This document shows positions 49,848 through 61,800 of a stretch of 64,000 nt of DNA, in pieces (the stretch's first letter is position 1; every line of letters begins with the position of its first letter). The stretch lies in the NCBI RefSeq assembly GCF_041381155.1, contig NC_091144.1, positions 13,773,544 to 13,837,543 of the forward strand. Reading direction: 5' to 3'. Both the position numbers and the translations under genes were made by a program. Origin of the DNA: Argopecten irradians (lineage: Eukaryota; Mollusca; Bivalvia; Pectinida; Pectinidae). The notes under the pieces were generated by a model. The model was given only the letters and a program-made list of their open reading frames with translations. It was not told the origin of the DNA and did no database searches.

Positions 49848-52800
49848 ATGTCAACTATTTGTGCATTTCACCGAGCTTTATTTACGAGTAGAAATGTCAT
49901 TCAATCAGGAAAAGGTGGCCCAAGGATGGTAGGTTTCCTCATGTAAAACGTTTACATTTTAGCAGCGGTGATCGTTTTGATATCCTCTTGCTGCTCTTGT
50001 CCTTCGGTCTTTGTAGAGTGTTATATATATAGCACTCTTTCGTCATGTTGCAGACCTCTGATTAATACATTGCCATTGTATAACAGGGGAGGAGAGAATG
50101 TAGCCGCCAGCCCGAGGCTCGAACCCGGGACCTCCAAACACTAATTAGATCACTCTTCGATTGATCTACCTGTAGCCGTTACATCATACACACTGTACAT
50201 CTACAATGTAGCTACTGTTGTAGCGGAAAAGATATCTTTAAAGTCAGTCAGAAGTCATTCAGAAGGTGATATCTTTTCCGCTACAACAGTAGCTAATCTA
50301 CGATGGCATGTTCAATAACAAGAGATTCAAGTGTCTTAACGGTCATCTAACTTCCTTGGCAAAAGTTAATATAGGAAATTAATTAACTCTTTGAGTGCCA
50401 CATGCTTTTCTTTAGAGAGTGCCAAGGCGGAATAGACCTCTTTAAAATTTGAACATGTATGACGTCACAGTAACACAATCGACAATTGTATAACGTCACG
50501 TCATCGGACCGGGAATGTAGCATTTTTCAATGTTGTTTTTTCTGTTTTTTTATTGACTTTAAATCAGTAACATTTCATGCGGAAGCTTAGTGGGATGCCT
50601 GATAATACCATGGTCGTAGAATATAGATAATTCTGTAATTCAAGGATGTTAAAAAAAAATTATTGCCGATATGTATTTATATGTACTTTATGGGTTATAA
50701 AGTTGTGAGGAAAGACGATCATATACATAACGTAGAATGCATATTTGTGAAGGTAACTCTGCTGCTGATTTGTTTCTGTTTTCATTGTAATATTGAATAT
50801 AAAAGAAGTAAATGTTAATATAAAATAAAATAAAACAAAATAATATAATATAAAATATTTTATAAGTTCGACGGAACCAAATCTAAATGCATATATAACA
50901 AAATGTGTAGAAAAAAAGTGGTTTTTTTTTGTTTTTTTTTTGAAAAGCAAGCATCCTCCGCCGATTACAGTACTGTATTTAGCTATCTATATATAGGGTA
51001 TGAAATTGTGACTCATAAAGCATGCAATTCGTATAATTGTTAAGAAATTATTTGTTTATAAATACTCAAAAATAAACTAAAGATATAGATATAAATACCA
51101 CTGCCATTAAAATGGGATGGGACAAATTGTCTGTCGCATACCTTTCGTTATGTCCCGCTCTACTATATATGGAAGAGTAGGGGTATTTATATCATACAGT
51201 TAGTAAGAGTTGCATTCTTACTGGATATATACATATTTCTTACATCCGGGCCATCGAGAGTGATTTACATAAGTTGTATAACTTGTTTCTCAATTGATGT
51301 AAAATAAATAAAGTTTATATTATATACATATTTCTTAAAGTTGTTTCCAACACAATCTATATATACACACTCACCACGGTACCCAGTTTGTCTGATTAGA
51401 ATTACAATATACATGTATACAATGAATAGCGTGACATTGAAGTCCAATAATATGTAATTGTTTTCCATGAGTCTTGAAATAAAGCATGTATTTCGTATGC
51501 ATGATAGAACCAGAACGCTTACACGTTGGTCACTTAATTTCAGTATCAAGTTTAGTTGATACCAACATCTGTAACAATATCTGAACTGTTTGTCTATTTC
51601 GCTAAACACACAGGGATCTGAGAATAAGATACAGTTTATATCAATATAGACCCATATCTAAGATCACAGACAATAAGCGGTTTATGTACAATGTACATTC
51701 CCGTCTAGAAAAATTATGTAATTGATACATAAATGTTAACTGTCAAGTTGTGAATGTTTGGCGTCTCCTGATGTTAAAAATAATAGTAAAAAACAAACAA
51801 ACAAACAATTAAAAAGTCAATATCAGTGAACGTAGTGACTGAATTGAATTGCATTGGCATTGGCTGTTGTGTGTTTTTTGCATGAATTGACAGTTAATGG
51901 TCACTTAATTTCATAAGAACTTGAGAAGAAGTTCAAAATTTGTTTTCAAGATGACGGCTGTGGTGGCCATCTTGGATATCGAATCAACCAGAAAACTAAC
52001 AACACGTGGTCGGGACCATGTCGGGATCGCTGGTAGAACTTGAGAAGAAGTTCAAAATGTGAAAAGTTATAAACGGCTGACGGCGCACAACGACGGACGA
52101 AATATGATGACTATAGCTATATAAGTCATTCTGACCCTTCAGTTCAGATGACCTAAAAATGTATATTGTATAAGTACAGTTGAACCTGGTCATTGATGTT
52201 TGACCAGTCCAGTCCCGCTACACATTTACGATTGTGTATTCAGAAGTGAGCATTAACAGATAAAGTTGACAAATTACATAAAGATGCATGTGTGTGCAAA
52301 CCAATGTAACCATGACAGCTGATGAATGGTACTGAATACTGTAGGTTTCAATCTACAAAATGTAATTAAAATCAAACTTGTAATTCCACTCCACTACGAT
52401 GCACTATGATATGCTCCAACACAAGATCTAACAACACCATGTTCTGGTCACCTTAGAATGACACGTGGCATAGAATCCGAACACTTCAGGATGTACATGT
52501 AGAACTTAATCAAATATGAATATTATGATACGATATCCTGCCTCTACTTGACCATCTGACTAAAATCCTCTGTCAGTCGTTCAGAGCTATGTCATCACAA
52601 CGATTCGGTATGTGCTAGTGGTCATTAATATTTCCAATTTAACTACACCAAAGATTTCATAGGTGACATGCTGATTGGCTAACTATTCCGTCTTTGCATA
52701 TTACAGAGTTAGCTCTCTTGTGGGTAGGTATCGATTGTTACGTCATTATTATGTGAGCGCAATTCACGTTGTTTTCTTCCAAACACATGACGTCATAATC

Positions 52801-55800
52801 AATACCTACCTGCAAGTGCAGATAACTCTGTAATAGGCAAATTGGGAATAGAAGTCATGCTGATTGGCTAACTATAGGAGTCATGTTGAGGTGACCTTTA
52901 ACTTTTAAAATGGGAATGTGAAACAAGGTTGAAAATTTGTAGCATTGCAAAAGTTGAATGTAACCATGACAGCTGATGAATGGTACTGAATACTGTAGGT
53001 TTCAATCTACAAAATGTAATTAAAATCAAACTTGTAATTCCACTCCACTACGATGCACTATGATATGCTCCAACACAAGATCTAACAACACCATGTTCTG
53101 GTCACCTTAGAATGACACGTGGCATAGAATCCGAACACTTCAGGATGTACATGTAGAACTTAATCAAATATGAATATTATGATACGATATCCTGCCTCTA
53201 CTTGACCATCTGACTAAAATCCTCTGTCAGTCGTTCAGAGCTATGTCATCACAACGATTCGGTATGTGCTAGTGGTCATTAATATTTCCAATTTAACTAC
53301 ACCAAAGATTTCATAGGTGACATGCTGATTGGCTAACTATTCCGTCTTTGCATATTACAGAGTTACGCTCTCTTGTGGGTAGGTATCGATTGTTACGTCA
53401 TTATTATGTGAGCGCAATTCACGTTGTTTTCTTCCAAACACATGACGTCATAATCAATACCTACCTGCAAGTGCAGATAACTCTGTAATAGGCAAATTGG
53501 GAATAGAAGTCATGCTGATTGGCTAACTATAGGAGTCATGTTGAGGTGACCTTTAACTTTTAAAATGGGAATGTGAAACAAGGTTGAAAATTTGTAGCAT
53601 TGCAAAAGTTGATTGCTGTTGTGCTAAATACCATGTGATGATGCATTATAATTATATAATGTAACTAGTTGGCTATCAATGTGCCATGCAACAAAAGACA
53701 TACCGGGTAAATAAATCTACACTGTTAATTAATAGAGATTAGGCAGGAATTCTTGCATTTGTTTGGTGTTGATTATTAACTTAATTACCTCATCTTAGGT
53801 CATCAATATATATAATTTTTATTTAAAAAAAATTGTTTTAGAAAGATAATCGGCCTTTGATGACATTTGTAAAATATGTGATATTGCAACATTTCAATCG
53901 TTCAAATAGTTTTTATGAAATTAAGCACCAAATATACATGTATGATGTTTTTATATTTCAGAGTAAGTTGGTTCCTCAATTATTTTCAAGCTTCAACACT
54001 GCCACTCGAAGGAATTTCCATTCTATGATAAGAACCCCATTAAGATCAACACCAAAAAATGTAAGTATGCAAAATTGTACATATACATATATGCTGCGTA
54101 TGAAAAAGAAGTATTTTAAAGCATAGTGCATACAGTCATACAACTCATGTTTCCCCACATGCAGAGCCCCACATACAGTTACTGGTAACACGTATGAGCT
54201 GTTGTTCGTGTAACAGATCTCTCCAAGGTGTTCTGCTAACAAACAAAATGGATGGCAGATGATACTTCAGTTAGCCTTTGACATAAAAATTAGTAATATT
54301 CTTATGAAAAAAGACACCTATTAAACAATTACACTCAACATAATTTTTATATGATGTAACATGCTAAAGGGAGTTGATTTTTGCTGAGGAAGATATAGTA
54401 GCTGTAACAGTAACTGTACTGAATGTTAACCCAATAGTGTAAAGTTAGGCCTGTATTGTGACGCAATATTTGGTATAATAAACAATTCATTAGCTTGAAG
54501 GTTATGACGATCTGTTTACCCATGGACCTAACATTATTGGAAACCCACGAATCTTCGCTCTATCATTTTGAAAACCGATAGAACGATCACTGGTGGGTTT
54601 CCAACATGGCATGTCCATCAATGACCCTGGATGTTAACGAGATATCACACCAATCAAAATCTAACATCAAAATCTAACAATTTTATTAATATTGTGTTCT
54701 GTTTTAAATGATTTGATTACAGACAACTTCACAATCATGGCGATTACTACCAGCGATAAGAAAATCGGCGAGTCAGGCTACAAGTCCTGCTCTACCAGAG
54801 TACACACAGAAGGCCATTGGATGGTGGCTGGTAGGGTGCTCGGGAATGGTGTTTGGGACAGTGATACTTGGAGGAGTTACCAGGTCTGTGGTCCTCTTCT
54901 GTTAATGAAGCTGTGAGAATTTATCTTTGGACATTATGATGATGCAATCTATGATGCAATCTCAGAGAAAGCAAGATATAATATATATTTTTTTTGTTTT
55001 ACATCAAATTTCATTTTTATCCACATTAAATTTGATCCTTCCTTGCTATTTAATTAAAGGGCATTATGTCTGTTTTATGCCATACAAATGTACAGGATTT
55101 ATTTTAGTCCATTATTGATATATATATCATACTAACTACAAGCTGTCAAGGTACATGTAAATAAGTGGTACTTATCTCATTACTTATGTGTTCAAATGAT
55201 CATGATCAGTACAGTATGAATATTTAATTAATCAGTATTAATATGTTGTGTCTAGATAATCAATATATAGGTCTAGGTCAATTATTCACAAAGTCGGTAC
55301 ATATAAAAACGATTTACAATAGACATGCGCTTTTGAAAATTACTGAAGAAAACACTCACTTGGAAGCTTTTTTTCTATGAACAATAAAATTTCTCAAAGT
55401 CACAATTTTAAAATATTACCTACAGACTAACAGAGTCTGGCCTGTCCATGGTTGACTGGAAACTGTTCAAAGACATGAAGCCCCCCAGGAGCCAAGAGGA
55501 GTGGGTCGCAGAGTTTGAACGATACAAACAATTCCCTGAATACAAATAGTAAGTGTAGCACAGTAAATCCTGCCTTAGTGACCACCTCTGTATAAAGAAC
55601 ACTTGTTTGTTAGGATCATTTGTCTAGGTTCCAATTAACACCAATTAACACCTATAAAAACCACTTGACTATAAAGACTATTAATCCTCTGTCCCTTGGG
55701 TGATCTTTATAGACAGATTTGACTGTATGGCAATATAGCTATTTAGGTATTGTGCATTATTTGAATGAAATCAAATGGTTTTAAAATATACTTTATGATT

Positions 55801-58800
55801 CACTTTAATACAAAAATTGTGATTGTGACAGTCATGAATCGATATAAAGAATAAGCATAACTTTGAATTTATATTCTTATGCTATAAAAATTGTTTGAAC
55901 TTTAATTACATTGGTGGCTGTTTACAATTTGTTATTATATGACCTAAATATCTTGTCGAAACCACATCATTCTTAGTATTACAAATAGATTTACTTGTTT
56001 CAGCGTGAATGAACAAAAAGAGATGACTCTTTCTGACTTCAAGTTTATATTTTATATGGAGTATGCACATCGAATGATGGGGCGTATGGTAGGACTAACC
56101 TTCCTTTTGCCAGCTGCTTACTTCCTAAAGAAGGGATGGGTGTCAAAAGCAATGAAACCAAGACTGGCGATCTATACTGCTCTCATAGGATTTCAGGTAA
56201 TTCATGACAGGGAATCCTGCCTTGGCGACCACCTCCATAAACAGGTTTCAATATGTGCATGGTTTTGTTGAGATCAAATGATTAAAGGTTACAAAATTGA
56301 TTATTTATTGCATAATATAAAGTTTATTTAGTCACAGTAATATGAACTAGAAATCTGATCTGTATAAAAGATATAGAGGATTAACTATAACTGGTACATT
56401 TAATCTTTTACCATTATTAGAAGTTCAGTAAAATTATCAAGAACCTTAATGTGATTTAATTGAGAATGATACAGATGTTTCTATAACTTAACATCTATAC
56501 TCTATTTATGTTCAGGGATTTCTTGGCTGGTATATGGTGAAAAGTGGATTACAAGAACAGGCCAAACCTACAGATGTTCCCAGAGTCAGTCAGTATAGAC
56601 TAGCCAGTCACTTGGGCTCGGCTTTTTTGCTGTATTCTCTCTTCCTGTATCAGGCTTTCAATCATCTCCTTCCAGCATCTAAGGTTTGTATACATGTAAC
56701 TAAAATTAAATAACATTATCATCTTTATATAATCTCCCGCTACTCACAAGTAACAGTTATCATAGTGGAACGGCTAAGAATGCAAATCGTTCAAATTTTG
56801 AAGAAAGCATGAAACTTTGTATATGACCTCTTTAGGACATAAGGTTTCAGGTAAAAAATTGACCTAAAAAATCACGGCCCCTGGTGGCCGCCATATTGGT
56901 TTTCAAAATGGACGCCAAAAACCACCTTCTGCGACCCATATCTTACGTTCTATACCAGCTAGACCCAAACTTTAAATTTGTACACCCAAATTATTGATGC
57001 TTAGGAACGTTCTGGTAGCGTTAAATTTCATGGAGACAGACAGCCATTTTGAATTTCAAGATGGCTGCCAACTTTGCGAACTATATCTGTATAAAATACA
57101 CCTAATTGGCTGAGCTTACTTTAAGCAAATAAAGTGAGAATATCCTTACTTTTATAGTGTTTGATACATAGATAATTTGATTATTATTTTAATTTCAAAA
57201 TGATCGCCATTTTGAAATCCAACATTGCTGTATAAAGTTGTTTCTCTATTTATTTGTGAAAATCAAGGTAACACTCTTAAACGTCTACACCCATATTATT
57301 GAAACTTATTATTAGCATTTCTTAGGATCATTCTGGTAGTGTTAAACTTCATGTAAAAGGACGCCATTTTGTATTCTAAGATGGCCGCCAATTTACTAAA
57401 TTTATCTGTATTTGTATATAATGATAATATAGCAATTGGCTTAGCTGACTTTAAGTAAATAAAAAAAAATGCAAATATAGTGAGTATTTATATTTTGTAG
57501 CGTTTGATACAAAATAATTTGATTCTTATTTGAATTTCAAAATTGCCTCTAATCTGAAATTTTAGATGTCCGTATATATAATTAAAGGTACATAAATTAA
57601 CCAAACTGGCTGATAATTTTTGGAAACACTCATACAAGAGCAATATCAGACCTGCAAACAGAAGTACTGAATGCAAGATCATTTGGGATTCGTCTATCAA
57701 AGATGGTTTCATGGATGAGATGGCCGCACTCATATTGCATAACCACGTTCATGTCCGGCCGTCAACCGGGTCTCAGGAAATCTTATGTGGATTCAGGGGA
57801 AGATATTCCCTCTTTTATAATCAGATAAAATGCAAGGCAAATTGGTTTGATGCAATACTGCACGACTCCAAAAACATCAGGACACTCCACTTAAGTAAGT
57901 TCATAGTAAGGTTTTGCCGCCAAAACTTGGATGTCTACCTGGTCTGACATGACACCCTATGGTACATTTATCAATTTGACAGTAGTGGCCCTAGAAATTA
58001 ACCACAAACAAGTCCTTGCGAAGATAGTCATACATATGTCTATGACATATTTTTTACAAATGTAAGCTGTGCTTCCGAGCTAGAACTCCCAATTCCTTTG
58101 CAGGCTTAGGAAATAAAGATGAGGAAGGTGTTGAATTAAGAACAGAGATAATGCAAACTATATCGACCAAATACATATAGCCACCATCATTAAAACATGC
58201 ATACGGTACCAAGCAGGACTGGGTGAAAATAAATAGCAGCCATATATGTAACTGTAAGTCTTCAAGGAGAAAGTATATATGGTCATGAAAACTAAGTGCA
58301 AAATGTGGAGATGATAGAGAGTATAATCAAGATTGGGATCCACATAGACTGGAAACTAATTTATTGATATTGTCATCTGGAACCTTGCCGACTTTAGTTT
58401 AGGTTGACAATGATATGTGAAAAAAAAGTAGGACTGAAAGTGCAGCTGCTGATTGTAACCACAATAAGTAGGAAGCGGAAGTATAAAGGATTGGTAGAAG
58501 ATATCAATACCCTAGAATGTCGGAATTGGTTTCCTGCATGTTCAACTTAAAAGCTATTTCCAACATTGGAAGTAATGTGCAGTGAGAAGAAATCAGCTGT
58601 AGATGTACTTTCAAAACAGGAGTGAAGGTGTCCGACTGATCGCAGTAGAAGAGACAAGTTAAGAGCTGGGTGTTATCCATAGATGGAGAAAGATTTGGCC
58701 AACCACTGCTGATTTGTGACTTTTAAGATGTTCCATTGAGGACTCGATGAAGCACATGAAAGATGATCATCTGATGACACCTGTAGAGTCGCAATTCAGG

Positions 58801-61800
58801 GATTTATTCCAAGATTATTCAATGCATTTCAAATGTACAATGTATCAATATTTTAACTTTTTTCTTCTCTTACAGAGTAAAATACGGAGACAACTTGAAT
58901 TCAAGCGGCCATCTGGGATCTTAAATTGGCGGTCATTTTGAAGTTAAAATAAGAAAAAAATTATTTATGTATCAAACACTACACCAAGAGATCCCAGAGG
59001 GATCTTGATGCCCACCAAAGAATGATCTGCGTCTGACAATAGAAAGAGGGATCTTTTCTCTGCTTTTCAAAATTTTACTACATATTACTATATAAGAAAT
59101 TTTAGAAAGATCCTTTCAGTACTTCCTGAGATATTTAACAGTAACAAACTTTAATTATCAAAATCAGAGATGGCTACCGGTCGGCCATCTTGTTGACCGA
59201 TCAGTCCCAAAATGTAATATGCACAACTAGGGCCCCAGGGAAACCCACATATACAATTTGAGACAAATTACTTCAGTACTTTCTAAGAAAGAGCGGTAAC
59301 AAGCTTCAACAATCAAAATCCAAGATGGCGGCCTGTCTGCCATTGTGATCACCGAATGGTCCCAAAATGCAATCTGCACAACTAGGGCCCTAGGGGAACC
59401 TACATATGGAATTTGAAAAATATACCTTCAGTACTTTCTGAGAAATAGTGGTAACAAGAATTGTTTACGGACAGACGGACTACGGACGAAAGGCGATTTG
59501 AATAGCCCACCATCTGATGATGGTGGGCTAAAAATATAAATACTCTCACTATATTTGCATGTGTTTAGTTGCTCAAATTTAGATTAGCCATTCAATGTAT
59601 TATATACAGATATAGCTCGCAAAGTTGGCGGCTATCTTGAAATACAAAATGGCGGTCCTTCTACATGAAGTTTAACACTCTCAGAATGTTCTTAATTAAG
59701 TGTCAATGATATGGGTGTAGACGTTTAAAATTTTGGCCTAGATGGTATAGAACGCTAGATATGGGTCGCAGAAGCTGGTTTTTGACGGCCATATTGAAAA
59801 CCAATATGGCGGCCGCCAGGGGACATGATTTTTTGGGGTCCATTTTTAGGTCATCTGACAAATTGTTGTTATTTTTCGGGTCGATCTGAAATCCAAGATG
59901 GCCACCACAGCCTCCATCTTGAAAACACATTTTGAACTTCTTCTCAAGTTCTACCGGTGCGATTTGACTGAAACTTGCATGAAATGATCCTGACATGGTC
60001 CTAACAAAGTGTTGTTATTTTTCGGGTTGATCTGAAATCCAAGATGGCTGCCACAGCCGCCATTTTGAAAACACATTTTGAACTTCTTATCAAGTTCTAC
60101 CGGTGCGATTTGGCTGAAACTTGCATGAAATGATCCTGACATGGTCCCGACAAAGTATTGTTACATCTCTGGTTGATCACAAATAGAAGATGGCTACCAT
60201 GACACTATATCTAATTAATTTCCTATATGTTAAGGCCGTTGGGCCTCTTGTTTGAAATAAAATTTGTTGAAAGAAATTGAAAATGATCCTGACATGGTCC
60301 TGACAAAGTGACACCTTATATAATTAATTTTACTATTGCCAAGGTAGTCAGATGACGGTTAAGGCCCTTTGGGCCTCTTGTTTTCCTGAACCCTTATGTC
60401 CTAAAGAGGCCATATGCAAAGTTTCATGCTTTCTTCAAACTTTGAACGATTTTGCCAAAAAATCGACCTTAGCCGCTCCACTATCAAGGGTTAAAATCGT
60501 GAAGACATTATATTGCATCAGGGTTTTACCCCTAATGCATGTAATATTGTCTTGGAATCATTTGTATTTATGAAATGAATTGTTTGTTGCAGTTATTTTG
60601 ATGTTTACATTTTGTTTACAAAACAGAAATACAAATGCTAAAAAAAAAAGCATCCAAAACTTGGAGACCTATTAGTCCTGAAATGGGAATATAGCATCCA
60701 AAACTTGGCTTGAAATTTGAAGGTACATTTGTTCAATGAATGCTTGATTTTCATTCAAGGTCACGGGGCTCAAATAGGCTAAAATCTTTAAATGACTTCT
60801 TCTCAAGAACCAGAAGGCCAAGGGTGCTGATATTGGGCATGCAGCATGCTTGGATGAAGGGCTATCAAGTTTATTCAAATGAATGACCTTGATCTTCATT
60901 TAAGGTCACGGGTGGCAAATAGACTATAATCTCTTAATGACTTATTCTCAAGGACCAGAAGCCCAGGGTACTGATATTGAGCATGTAGCATGCTGGGATG
61001 AAGGGCTACCAAGTTTGTTCAAATGAATTACCTTGACCTTCAATCAAGGTCACAGAGGTCAAATAGGCTAAAATCTTTAAACGACTATGTTGTATTGTAC
61101 TAATAGTCAGATGACAGTTAAGGCCCATGGGCCTCTTGTTAAGTTTGAACCATGTATGATATAAATGACTTCTTTTTAATATCCAAGAGGCAAAGAGGCC
61201 TCTAATGTGCTTAGGGATGATATAAATTCTTATTTACTCTTTTTGTTAAGTTTGAACCATGTATGATTACTAGATTGCAAGTGAGGGATTCGGGCCCATT
61301 GGGCCCTTGTTTTGATATTCTGTGATATATAGTGTTACCTATTGCCTATAACATTTGATGATTGTGTTGTCTCTAGTTACCTAATACTCACCTGAAGCAG
61401 ATCAGCAAACTAAGAGGGATGTCACATGGTGTACTCACAGCTGTCTTTATCACTGCCCTGTCAGGTGAGTCAATTATTTACACCTTTAATCATTTAAATA
61501 ATTATCTTCTTTTTTTATTAGGCATCAAATGCTGTGATAGATGTTTTCAAACATACCGTTGTATATATAAGAAATTTACGTTTTTGAAGTGTTACAATTA
61601 ACACACATGATTAACCGGTGAACTATATTTTTCGCCCACCATCATTAGATGGTGGGCTATTCAAATCACTTTTCGTCCATGGTCCTTCATCCTTGCATCC
61701 ATCCCTCCTTCCCTCTGTTAACCTTTCTTGTTACAGGTATTTCTTAAACAAGGACTGAAGGGATCTTTTTCATATTTTATATGTAGGTTCCTGTAGGACC

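Larger units (their letters stand above)
52303..53611. repeat. Tandem duplication of a 654-bp segment
   Basis: Copies 52303-52956 and 52957-53611 are almost identical by eye; one difference is an extra C in the second copy near 53367 (GTTACGCTCTC for GTTAGCTCTC, with alignment choice). Both start AATGTAACCATGACAGC and end GCAAAAGTTGA. The near-identity implies a recent event. It lies in COX15 intron 1, ending about 350 bp before exon 2. Confidence 0.96.
56760..60486. mobile_element. 3.7-kb element with long inverted arms, interrupted by later insertions
   Basis: The left arm (about 56760-57560) reads 'gtggaacggctaag', 'gaagaaagcatgaaactttg', 'cctctttaggacataagg', 'tggtggccgccatattgg', 'tgcgacccatatctta' and so on. 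The right arm repeats these blocks in reverse order and complement from 60486 down to about 58890. The arms are interrupted on the right side by two insertions (about 58984-59530 and 59854-60380) that have no counterpart on the left. The centre (57600-58870) may hold a transposase remnant. All lies in COX15 intron 6. Superfamily uncertain. Confidence 0.75.

Noticed and set aside
50105-50175. Working tRNA-Thr gene
   Set aside because: The acceptor stem pairs poorly and the D stem is weak, so it is listed as a tRNA-like pseudogene or SINE head.
59703-60142. Minus-strand frames sharing an identical N-terminus
   Set aside because: Both are translations of the ~146-bp tandem repeat units; the shared sequence reflects repeat copies, not a protein family.
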